A stretch of DNA of 64,000 bases from Beroe forskalii (Eukaryota > Ctenophora > Nuda > Beroida > Beroidae): positions 125,540 to 189,539 of the forward strand of contig WFMF01000336.1 in the NCBI GenBank assembly GCA_011033025.1. Reading direction: 5' to 3'. The translations under genes and the position numbers were made by a program. Positions 52,756 through 63,365 of this stretch are shown here, in pieces (position 1 is the stretch's first letter; every line of letters begins with the position of its first letter). The notes under the pieces are model-generated. The model searched no databases. It had not been told where the DNA came from and saw only the letters and a list, made by a program, of their open reading frames with translations.

Positions 52756-55700
52756 CGAAGTGATACCACTGTGAGGTAAGTGTTGCGTGGTGCGTTATGT
52801 TTTATGTAATGCCCGGGACCCACAATCATTCAGCCTCGTGTTTTATTGGCAGTTGTTATAATACAGTTGTAGCTATATATTCGAGTTGAAGCTCTTATTC
52901 GGGAGATTTCTTAATTATTCATGAAAAATAAGCTTCATTCTCCGGGATTGATGTGGTTATCATGAACTGAATCGATCGATTGTTCTTTTTTCTGATGTTC
53001 CCATGCCCCATATATTATAAACGAACTAAACTCAAATAATGAGTGTAATGTGCAGGAGTGATGTCAGGAGTTACTAAAGGGTATCGGATGAGATTGTTAT
53101 CTCCGGAATGTCGGGCAGATTCCCAGAATCAGACTGTCTGGAGGAGCTCTGGGACAATCTCATGTCTAAGGAGGACATGATTCGCGTGGATGGTGAGTTA
53201 CGACATGATTTTGCCGATTTGGGTAGATTTTCAGGGAACGTATCACTTATAACCGCCCTTTTGCCACCTTATCCATGTCTTAATGATAAAAAACATTTCC
53301 CTTACTAAGACATATTGCTATGCAGAGACATTGACCCTAGTCGCCGCGCTATCTTTTTGAAATTCAGTGCAAAAACCCAATTTAAAACCACCTATGTGTC
53401 ACTCAAAAAACTCTCTCGTTTCAGACCGACGTTGGCCGGTCGGTGTCTTTGACGTTGACACCTTCGGTAAACTGAAGGACATCAGTCGCTTCGACGCCCC
53501 TTTCTTCAACTTCACGGCTGACGAAGCGAACCAGTGTGCCCCTGATGTCAGGATTATGCTGGAAGTGGCTTGGGAGACGATAGTGGACTCCGGGTACGAT
53601 CCTGCAGAGCTAGCCAACTCACCCATCGGGGTTTACATAGGTACGTTAATGGAGGTTTACATAGGCTCGTTAATCGGGGTTTACATAGGTTCGTTAATCG
53701 GGGTTTACATAGGTTCGTTAATCGGGGTTTACATAGGTTCGTTAATCGGGGTTTACATAGGTTCGTTAATCGGGGTTTACATAGGTTCGTTAATCGGGGT
53801 TTACATAGGTTCGTTAATCGGGGTTGAGTTTTACATAGGTTTCATAATCGGGGTTTACATAGGTTCTTTGTAAAATATGACAACATTCGGCGACCAATCA
53901 GTCGAGTAAGTGAGTAACATTGTGATCAATTGTGAGTAACATGTTGAATAACACTGTGAGTAACATTGTGAGTAACATTGGTATGTCACTGTCAGGTAAC
54001 TGTATAGTCGAAGCTGGCGAAGCTCTCACCAACAACATCAACGCTATCACAGCTACTGGCTTCCTCAACAGCATGCATACCTCCCTACCCAACAAGGTAA
54101 TAAATCTAGTTGCGAGTCATTATCAAGGTTGCTGGTAGAAAACCTTTAATATTTACTCTAACTATCTGGGTTTGGAATGAATAATTATGTGGCCAGATAG
54201 CGGAGTGCACGCTAATGGGTAAGAAAAAGTCTACGGGACCTCTTGGTCAGAATTCACAGTATCCTGGAACATGCTTGCGATGAAATATGTTTTGTACTGC
54301 ATCATGTATTTTGTTTATATTGGACTCTGCTTTTTTGAATCTTTGTCTCCGTCAGGTATCTGACTACTTCAAGTTCAGTGGTCCGAGTGAGACGCATGAC
54401 ACGGGATGCTCAGCCTCTCTCTACGCTCTAGGTGGGTTGGGTCAGGGTTGGTTTCAAGGGCACAAATCCGCGTCAACTTATAATTATTGGACATTCATAG
54501 ACCAGGTGTAAAAACTACCAAGCTAAGTGGGAAACGGACCTGTGCCTAGATGAAATATGTCATCTCAAGGCTATTAATTTGTCTAAAGTTAAACCCAAAT
54601 TCCGTATCGCTCATTTTCTCTTACTTTATCAGTCATGTTTCTTTACAAGTCAGCAAGCAAAGATAAACATTGTTTCAGATACGGCAGTCATGGCCATGAA
54701 ACGTGGTGACATTTCAGCAGCCCTGATTGGCGGCTGCAACCTCAACCTAAAACCACAGGTATCCTGATAGCACTGCTAAAATGGGTAAAATCTTGCACCT
54801 TGATCCATTCATTACCAATATCAGGTGATTACCAATACCAGATGCTTTAATTTTCAGAACCCCCTAGGAACTCTTAGATCTACTGACTACTCTATTTCAT
54901 CTCTCTATTCATCTTCTCACTGGTTTACTGCATCACTGACACAGGATTCGCTCGACACTTTGTATGATTGACTGAACAAACCCTCAGGCTACCATAGCAC
55001 TACACCGCATGAACATGGTCTCCAAGAACAGGGGGTGTCGGGTCTATGACAAGGCAGCTGATGGGTACAGTCGAGCAGAGTGCATTTCCTTGGTTTTCCT
55101 TCAGGTATATTCCTTGCCTGATTGCAATTGACCCTAGGTTGTTTAAGATGCGGCCCGATTTCCGATGTTCCTTGCTTTGTTGTTGTTGCCGTTTTTGTTG
55201 TTCAAAATCAAATCGCGAGAATTAATCGCAAACAAAAAACGAAAAATTTGACCTCGGAAAATTATACTTATTTTCCCTTTTTCGCTAAGAGGATGTTAAT
55301 CATAACGTTACGAACCTTATTCAAGTGGCGGAGTCAAGCTCGTCGGATTTACGGCAGGATCGTTAACACAGTGACTAACAATGACGGGTTTAAAGAGGAG
55401 GGTATCATCTTCCCAGATTCTCTCAGTCAGGTTCGTATCTGAGTAGGATAAGGGATCATTGGCCAACGATTTATTCATTAGTCATAGTGAGTCAGTGAGA
55501 TGCGATTTTTTCGCGCAAATTTGCTTTGATAACAATGCGTTTCTTATAGACACTTCAAAATACACATTATTTTATTTGCGCGCAAAAGAACGCAAAGCAA
55601 GCGCGGCGTATCATGCCTTGCTCCAAAAGGTCTCTAAAAAACCCCTAAACCCTCCCTTTCTCCGGTTGCAGATCTCGCTACTGGAGGACGCGTACAGTGG

Positions 55701-58700
55701 CACGTGTGTGTCCGCGCGCGACGTAGCGTACGTTGAGGCGCACGGGACGGGAACCCAGGCAGGGGACACTCAGGAGTGCTACGCAGTCGACACTTTCTTC
55801 TGCAGCAAGCGGGGGAGGTGAGTTGACACTTGAAAGGGCAGGAAGCGGGGGGAGGTGAGTTGACACTTTCTTCTGCAGCAAGCGGGGGGAGGTGAGTCGA
55901 CACTTTCTTCTGCAGCAAGCGGGGCGAGGTGAGTTGAAACTTGACAGGGGGCGATGTTATCCAGTCGGACATGATTATCACGGACATGATTTTCACGTTT
56001 TTAGAGTTTTAGATTGAAGCGGGGGAGGTCCGTAAAAAATTGAGTTTAGAACTTTTCTTTCTGCAGCCCATATATCTCCAAAAAGAGGATGCCTTATGTG
56101 ACTTCACGGTCATGATTTCATATTCCCAGGACAACCCCCTTCTCATCAGCTCTATCAAGTCTAACCTGGGTCATGATTTCATACTATATTCCCAGGACAA
56201 CCCCCTTCTCATCAGCTCTATCAAGTCTAACCTGGGTCATGATTTCATATTCCCAGGACAACCCCCTGCTCATCGGCTCTATCAAGTCTAACCTGGGTCA
56301 TGATTTCATATTCCCAGGACAACCCCCTTCTCATCAGCTCTATCAAGTCTAACCTGGGTCATGATTTCATACTATATTCCCAGGACAACCCCCTGCTCAT
56401 CAGCTCTATCAAGTCTAACCTGGGTCATGATTTCATACTATATTCCCAGGACAACCCCCTGCTCATCGGCTCTATCAGGCTTTTTGGGTCAGATTTCATA
56501 TTTGACAATAGTTTGGTAACCTGGGTGAAATTCCCAGGACATTTGCTCATCGGTAAATAAACCTGGGTCCGATATGTATATTTTCCCAGGACAACTCATC
56601 GGTCAAGTCTAACCATGGGTCATGTTCAGCTGACAATTGCTCATCGGTCAATTGGGTCATGATTTCATACTATATTCCCAGGACAACCCCCTTCTCATCG
56701 GCTCTATCAAGTCTAACCTGGGTCACGCTGAGCCTGCCAGTGGGGTAGCGAGTCTGTGTAAAGTCCTGCTGTCCTACACCAAGGGGGTGATACCCCCAAA
56801 CATTGATCCGGTGGAGATAAACCCCAAGCTAACGGCAATAGTGGAGGGAAGACTCAAGGTCGTGGTGAGTTATATTAGTGAGAATTACCTGCCCCACTCG
56901 CCACGGCCCCCACTCCCCACGGCCCCCGCCCAATTGTCATTTGATATGCATCGCATCGATATTTTCTGTATACTATTTATTATGTATCCTCACTGTAGTC
57001 AGTGAAAACATGTTATTTTATGACATATTTATTATGAAATCGAAAAGTTTCCCATTTCATGTACGGTAGGAAATTTTAATATTATTTTCAAATTTTGACG
57101 TTAAAAGTTTTCATTCGCTTTTATGAAAAGAAAAATTTTGAATTGGCAACTTTGTTTAAAGTTTGAAAAATTGAATTGAACATTCCCCTATTTTCTTTGA
57201 AGCATGCTGCCCTTTAATCAAACACAAGGAAATATATTTTCATGAAATAAAAGTCCTATTTTGAACGCTTTATCCTCATACTAACCTGGCGCCGTGGGTA
57301 AGGACGATCTTGTAGGTCCTCCACCGGGTGGAGTCTCCCCATTGCACTCCGGGCAGATGAATCCCGCTGCATCTGCAAATTGCAGGTGCTGGACGTATAA
57401 TTTGTGATAGTGGGTGCCGTGGCAACATGGCACCTATCCCTGGCTGAGAAAACGAAAGTTTTGGATATCGATGGAGATGCAATGGACCCCTAAAAGACTA
57501 CAGTCCTGAGAAATAATTCCCGTCAACACTTATGGTCAAACAAATCACACCCTTTCCTGAAAAACTATTTAAGAAATATTTCCTTGTGTTTTTGATCATA
57601 GATCGGAAAAATTAGGATCAGATTTTCAGAACAATTAGAATTTTTCCCTCTACAACACACGTTACCCACTCTCCCTCTATTCTGATCCCCTCTCACCCAC
57701 TTTCAGACAAAGCCACGCCCATCACGGGTAACGCCCTGGTGTCCCTCAACGCTTTCGGGTTCGGAGGCTCCAACGCCCACGTGATCCTGCTCCCTAACGA
57801 GGCGGAGGAGCGGAGTGAGCGAGTGGGGGTGTTCTACTTGAGTGGGAGGACGGAGGTGGCAGTGCAGAGTATGGGGGAGCTGGTGGAGGCCGAGCCGACC
57901 CAAGGTGAAGTCTTTGCTTTGTGTTGTTAGGAATAGAGTAACTACCCAAGGTGAATCCTTTGTTTGTGTGGAATGAGAGGAACAACCCATTTCACTGAAG
58001 ATGGGACCTGTCAGTGATCTAGTACATAAGAGTATGAGTAGAGGATCCTTTCCTTGCAGATGGGAATGGATTCTTTATCTTATAGAGATTAATCACGGTT
58101 ACAAGTATCGTACCCAAGAAGCCCAGAGTTTTGGGAAAACAATGAATACAATTGGTTATATAAGGCGTAGATATGTTCTGCCGTTTTGAAATAAAATACC
58201 GGGTGTACCACGAAATAGTGGACAAAAGTAAACGTTCATAACTCAGCTTCTGGTGGGAGTTTCTACATGAAATTTCGGGAAGTCAAAGATATAGGCTGAA
58301 AGTTTCTGCACTACAAATTTGAAGTGTCTAGCTCAAAAAATGTCCGAGTTATCAACGAAAAACCAGTTTTTCGGCCATATCTCCGCTCCTGGGACTCAAA
58401 AATGTTAGCTACTCCTTGGACATATTGGTCAGATGTTGCCCGTAATATCCTGAAAGTTTCATTAGGATTGCTCAAAAAACCTAGGAGATATGCGAATTTT
58501 TGTATCGCTAAAAAGTGTCTATACGCAAGCTTTTACACACTCTGCAGATAAAATGTAAACAAACACGGTGCTTATCTCTATATTTGGACATGTTAAACTA
58601 TGCAAGCTTACATAATGTACCCTTTAATTGTGCTTTATGTACACTTTTTTGCGACACAAAAATTCGCATATCTCCTAGGTTTCCCGAGCAATCCCGATGA

Positions 58701-60725
58701 AACTTTCAGGATATTACGGGCAACATCTGACCAATATATGTTAACATTTTTGAGTCCCAGGAGCGGAGAAATGCCCGAAAAACCGGTTTTTCGTTGATAA
58801 CTCGGACATTTTTTAAGCTAGACACTTCAAATTAAGTGGTGCGAAAACTTATAGCCTATACCTATGACATTCTAAAGTTTCATCAAAAAACTCCAAACAC
58901 CAGCCCAGTTATTGACTCTTAGAAACTGAAATATGGCCGAAAAGCCGGTTTTTTGTTGATAACTCAAACATTTTTTGAGCTGGACGCTTCAAATTTTTTG
59001 TGCAAAAACTTTCAGCCTATAACTATGACTTCCCAAAATTTTATCTAGAAATTCTCAACAGAAGCTGAGTTATTAACGTTTACTTTTGTCCACTATTTCG
59101 TGGTACACCTTGTATAATACTGTACTAAAATTCTTAAAAGTTTACGAAAAACTTAACTGAATTCTCATAGCCGCTTTCAAAACTTTCAAAGATTTCAGAC
59201 GTAACATTTAACAGTTAAAAAGAAAATTCAACACAAAATCAATATTCTAAAAAGTCTCTATGGTCTAGGTACCAGAATAAATAAAGAACAATAGAGATGG
59301 ATGGGTAGTGTCAATACAACATAAAGTTTAAAAACCTTCCGTTTCAAAATGAATTTAAATACTGCACTACACTTCTAAACTTCTGTAAAACACACAACCA
59401 CGTCTTAATTAAAAATTGCTGAAATTTCGACATATTTATAGTTTTGAAATGAAATTTAACACAGATTTTTAAATTAAATATAAAATATCATTCAACCAAA
59501 TATCAAATTTCTAAGTTACTTAAGTATTCACCCTGCAGCTCAAACATCGCTCCATGAAATAAATTTTCACAACATAAAACTGACTTTCTTAACTATTTTG
59601 TCTCAAACTGTCTATTTTTTCTCTAACTGTCCATTTTCTTCACTAACTTATCAGTGTTCTTAGTCACTAACCGTCCCTTGTGTCACTAACCGTGTCTTCT
59701 TCGCCCGCAAAGGTCTGCAAGACATGTTGAAGGGGTTGAGCAGCATATCACGTGACCTGTACCCTGCCCGAGGGTATGTCCTCCTCTCTCCTGATGACAA
59801 CACTGTTATAGAGAGGGGCTGTGCTACAGTCACTCCAACTCCTGAGAAACAGGTATGTCAGTTCTACGTTTATATGAGGGAGAAAATTCATGGTTTTTGG
59901 GCTAAAACGGCCTTTTTGATCCATAAAATACCTTATAGGTCTTATGACAAATCACAAAATGGCGAATCAGGCTAGGAATTGGATGCAATATTATGCGTTG
60001 AATTTCACCTTTGATTGCTTCCAGTCTATTGTGGCTCTTCAATCTTCATTCCTCTCTGTTGTCCCGATCTCTCACCTTCTCCCACAGTCTTCTTTTGACA
60101 GTAGCTAAGCAAACATTAGCTGTTACAGATTAGCCTGCCAATTTCCCCAAAAATTTAGTTTTCAAGATTTTGCAGAATTTTTGAATCTGTTTGGCTACTG
60201 AATGATAGTGTATGTTCAAACTTCAATGGGATTCATCTGACAACAAAAGGTGAATAGCCCCCAAACAAAATTACCTGTAAACTACAAAATGCGTGCCTTT
60301 TACTTTACTGTTGTTTCAGTAGCTGCCCTGGCCATTGTATTACTGAAAATATTGAAATATTTTAACCTTACACAAACTTCTATTACAATCAAATCCATCA
60401 TTGATAAGTGATTCATTCTAAAAGCCTATAGATCCAATTACAATTTCGGGAGACATCTTGAAATGGCCATTTACTACTAATCTAACATCAACTCACCGCT
60501 ATATTCTCTCCTCTAATTTCCCCTCCCCCGGGTATTTGGGTTTCCTCACAATCCTCCTCTCCTCAGGTCTGGATCCTGGTGGGCGGGTTCGGGTCCCAGT
60601 GGCCGGGCATGGCTCGTGGTCTCATGGACTTTGCGGTGTTCCGTGAGAGTTTGGCAAAGTGCCAAAGTGTGCTGGAGGAGGAGGGAGCTGAGGGGTTGGA
60701 TCTGAAACACATTCTCTGTGATGAG
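52756..60725 (+). CDS. Fatty acid synthase-like gene, first half (KS, linker, AT start)
   Basis: A non-coding exon 1 (about 52756-52775, donor GTGAG/GTAAGT) is followed by coding exons 53056-53192, 53425-53640, 53996-54096, 54356-54431, 54679-54758, 54988-55104, about 55326-55430, 55672-55817, 56682-56864, 57707-57904, 59713-59852 and 60567-60725. Together they give an animal-type FAS from the N-terminal IVISGMSGRFPES through the whole KS domain and KS-AT linker to the GSQWPGM start of AT. The ATG is probably 53061 if one G is added at 53086-53087, otherwise 53108. The last exon ends in phase 0 and no further AT exon follows to 64,000. The matching continuation is at 12837 on the minus strand. 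The gene makes long-chain fatty acids if complete; cytosolic. Confidence 0.85.
53056..57904 (+). CDS. FAS ketosynthase domain exons
   Basis: Key residues are present. The active-site Cys is in DTGCSASL (codon 54407-54409; usual form DTACSSSL). The first His is in VEAHGTGTQAGD (exon 55672-55817). The second is in KSNLGHAEPASG (exon 56682-56864). FGFGGSNAHVIL closes the domain (exon 57707-57904). The domain elongates the acyl chain by decarboxylative condensation with malonyl-ACP. Two exon joins need a one-base correction in a G run: 55811-55815, where the tandem copies show six Gs, and the end of 56864. DTGCSAS is a small deviation that need not abolish activity. Confidence 0.85.
53617..53870 (+). 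repeat. 24-bp repeat of FAS exon end plus donor
   Basis: About ten copies of GGGGTTTACATAG/GTTCGTTAATC, the end of exon 53425-53640 (IGVYIG) with its donor. Because 24 is divisible by three, the frame stays open through the array to TAA at 53873, so reading through would append a VYIGSLIG repeat. Confidence 0.92.
55800..55935 (+). repeat. 38-bp repeat of FAS exon end plus GTGAGT donor
   Basis: Four GGGGAG/GTGAGT donors (about 55817, 55857, 55893 and 55930), each preceded by a copy or partial copy of CTTTCTTCTGCAGCAAGC. Copies two and three have six Gs, which gives phase 0 and fits the next exon; the first has five. Confidence 0.85.
56120..56690 (+). repeat. 61-66-bp repeat of FAS acceptor plus exon start
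   Basis: About eight copies of TTCCCAG/GACAACCCCCTTCTCATC plus the next 30 coding bases (SIKSNLG), ending in the complete exon 56682-56864. The middle copies near 56,500-56,640 are decayed. Each copy presents a usable AG acceptor. Confidence 0.92.
56865..57706 (+). other. FAS intron
   Basis: AT-rich intron. A minus-strand open frame at 57276-57482 has no recognised content. Confidence 0.5.
58202..59109. mobile_element. 900-bp full-length palindrome (fold-back element) in FAS intron
   Basis: Starts GGTGTACCACGAAATAGTGG and ends with its exact complement. The whole element mirrors, including the inner arms AAACCTAGGAGATATGCGAA and TTCGCATATCTCCTAGG. It has no coding capacity and is best seen as a non-autonomous fold-back transposon. 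A target duplication is not obvious. Confidence 0.85.
60567..60725 (+). CDS. First AT exon of FAS (arm A')
   Basis: Phase 0-0 exon with [15 protein letters not shown], the N-terminal signature of the malonyl/acetyl transferase domain, ending HILCDE/GTATGT. It follows exon 59713-59852 in phase and continues the plus-strand KS half. Confidence 0.88.
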
Positions 60726-61630
60726 GTATGTGGAGTGCAGAGTTTTATGTCTGTAATTGTAGCTTGTTCTTGAGTGTGTTGGTGGGTTTTTGTTTTGTTT
60801 TAACTGACTTAACTATCTGCGTGTTCTGATGTTTGTTTGAACGGATACAGGAATTATATGCGATGCATGGTATAATTTTTCCCATTCACTGAAATTAGAT
60901 ACACACAATCTCTTATTTCATTCAAAGGAATAAATTGCAAAGGAAAATTTTGAAGACAAACCGTATTCTACTTACGTTCGGAAATTCCTCTGTGGATCAC
61001 AATTCTGTTGTCGATAGCTCGTTCCTTTCGTGACTTGTCGTTCCGTCACGTCAGCCACGATATCGCTGAAGATAAAGACAGCAGTATCTCATTCTACATA
61101 ATCGTAATTCTTACGTAATTCTTTCGTTACTTTATAAACTTAAGCGCCTATTCTAGCTACAACTAATTCCCTACTACTCTTCAAGAAGTAGGGAATCCCT
61201 GTTTACGAGAAGGTAGTTCTCTGCCCGTGAGTCACGTTCTCTCGTCTTCTCGTCTTTTCTCCTCTTCATCTGTATATGATCTTTGGTACCTATCTTCCGA
61301 TATCTGGTCGTTAAGATTTAGGAAGGAACAAACAACACAGACAACATGTAACATGTAACAGTGCTGACAACAGTGGGACTCCAGCAGTGTGACCCTCGGA
61401 GGAGTCAGGAAAGGGAAGGAGAGGGGAGGGAGGGAGTTAGGTTAGTAGATATGCGCCCCTAAGATTTTGTTTTTGCCAGATACTTAAATTCGCCTTGATA
61501 ATATTATTGTTCTTTAGCTATTGATTTGGTAATTATTCGATTAATTACCACCATGATTGGTAGTGTAACCAATCAACACTAAACTATCATAATTATCTAC
61601 GAAACTAACATGATAGAACAAATAACCCAC

Positions 61631-61834
61631 CGTTATCACCGAAGCAACTCGGTCTAATGTTGTACTGGAAGTGGTCGTCGTAAAGACAGGTGATGACCCT
61701 GTCTCCCAGGAGGTTGGGTTTGTCACCTGAACAGGTGACAGGCACCTCGGTTCCGTAGGTGACGGGGAAGTAGGAAGAGGAATCACCCGTAGTCAGGGTT
61801 AGGTAATCCACCAGAGGCAGTGCCGTGCACTCAA
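61631..61834 (-). CDS. Antisense copy of sushi domain 4
   Basis: 204 bases, same boundaries, splice sites and open frame as 45594-45797. One of three sushi exons reading leftwards inside the plus-strand FAS region. Confidence 0.8.
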
Positions 61835-62166
61835 CTGTGGGGGAGAAGATGAGAGAAGTGAAGAGAAGTTGAGAAAGGTGAGAGAAGTTAGGGGAGCAGA
61901 AAATATCCGGAAAAATGGAAAGTACTTTTCGTTAAATTATAAATCGGTTCAAGAAGACTTGTTGCTAAAGAAAAAACTTCACTATGGCGTCAAGTCGGCA
62001 TGAGTGAAAATGATGGTATCAGGCAATATCTAGAACAGCCATCTGTTGTTCCTGGGCAGTCCCTGCTGTTCTAATCTCTGAAGACAACGAAGTATTTTGC
62101 CAGTTTGTTTGAGTAATGTGGAGCTGTCGCACCCCTCATAACACATCCCTCTCCCTTGATACTCAC

Positions 62167-62355
62167 GAGCAACGCACTCCGTAGTCCCATCAGCTCCTGC
62201 GAACACCCCATCTGTCCTGCAAGTCAGGACAGTACTCCCGGTGATATCATGTCCAGGCTGACAGGAGACAGTTACCTCAGTCTGGACTATGACAGGGAGG
62301 GTGGTCTCAGTGAGGAGTACTCCTGCGCTAACAGGTGGAAGAGAGCTGCACAGGA
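62167..62355 (-). CDS. Antisense copy of sushi domain 3
   Basis: 189 bases, same boundaries as 45080-45268. Its acceptor is followed outward by the amplified acceptor tract at 62356-62600. Confidence 0.75.
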
Positions 62356-62600
62356 CTGGGAAAGATAGGGTTAGTGTGGAGTAGAGAAGAACTGGGAAGG
62401 ATAGGGTTAGTGTGGAGGAGAGAGGTGCATAGGACTGGGAAGGAGAGGGTTAGTGTAGAGTAGCGAAGAACTGGGAAGGAGAGGGTTGTTAGTGTGGAGT
62501 AGAGAAGAACTGGGAAGGAAAGGGTTAGTGTGGAGTAGAGAAGAACTGGGAAGGAAAGGGTTGTTAGTGTGGAAGAGAGCTGCACAGAACTGGGAAAGAT
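62340..62600 (-). repeat. Expanded acceptor tract of the sushi-3 copy
   Basis: On the minus strand, about seven units of CTAACCCTCTCCTTCCCAG with TTCTTCTCTACTCCACA, each ending in a pyrimidine tract plus CAG. Arm A has only two such units (45013-45079). So the 3' splice-site tract expanded after the duplication. Confidence 0.88.
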
Positions 62601-62868
62601 AGAGTCGTTAGTTTAGACTGGGGAGGAACAAACTGCAAATAATTTATAACAATGTTAGTGCTAAAGATGTATGTGTGCCGTGTGGCCATTGGCACCATTT
62701 AGATTATTTGATAAATGATACACTAACAAATCAGCCAAAGCCGGACCGTTATCCCACAGACGAAAATTAAATTTGAGGCACATTCTACCAACATGTATCT
62801 TTCATAGGTCTGATATATGAGAGTTTTCAATCAACTTCGCAAATCATAGTGACACACCATCCACTCAC

Positions 62869-63093
62869 CGGGTTTACAAGTTGGCAGATCGTTCTCCGCT
62901 AAGTACCCCGTGTCCTTGAGACAGGTAATGACCGCATCGCCGTGCACAGTGAACCCCGCGTCCTCACAGGAGACTGTTACCGTGGTTCCGAATGGTACTG
63001 GGAACTCGGTGGTGGTTGAGAGTGGTCCCAGTGTGTCCGGGGTGACTGGTTCGTCTCCCTGCTCGGGAACCGCGGGCAATCCCTCGCACTCAT
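62869..63093 (-). CDS. Antisense copy of sushi domain 2
   Basis: 225 bases, frame intact, few substitutions against 43011-43235 (for example STTTEF for STSTEF). Confidence 0.8.
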
Positions 63094-63365
63094 CTGTGGG
63101 ACATGTAAGGTTGTTCTACTGTGGTGATCAGTCCAAGGGAGTCAGAGAAAGACCAAATAGATGATATATTATCTTTCTCAGATTTTTTGATAAAGCGAAG
63201 GGTTCCACTCATATTCTCAAATTTTAATTTACTCAGTTCGAGTGAAAAGCATAACTTTGCCAAAACTTACCAGGAAACTCGTGAAAACTAAACAGCAAAG
63301 TCACATTGGCAAGAGGGCTTCATGTATCTATTATTTAACCTTCTTCACACGAGGATATCATGTAT

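Larger units (their letters stand above)
60484..63365. repeat. Inverted duplication, arm A'
   Basis: Complement of 42700-47032 without the 43.5-45.0 kb insertion. The left border is CTAACATCAACTCACCGC at about 60,484 and the right border is the donor repeat CTTCTTCACACGAGG at about 63,365. The spacer between the arms is 13.4 kb. Confidence 0.92.

Noticed and set aside
53570-53873. Tandem arrays at splice sites as CRISPR
   Set aside because: Repeats are contiguous without unique spacers and the DNA is eukaryotic.
55634-55996. Minus-strand Pro/Ser-rich frames at the KS exon
   Set aside because: Antisense shadow of a GC-rich exon and its donor repeat.
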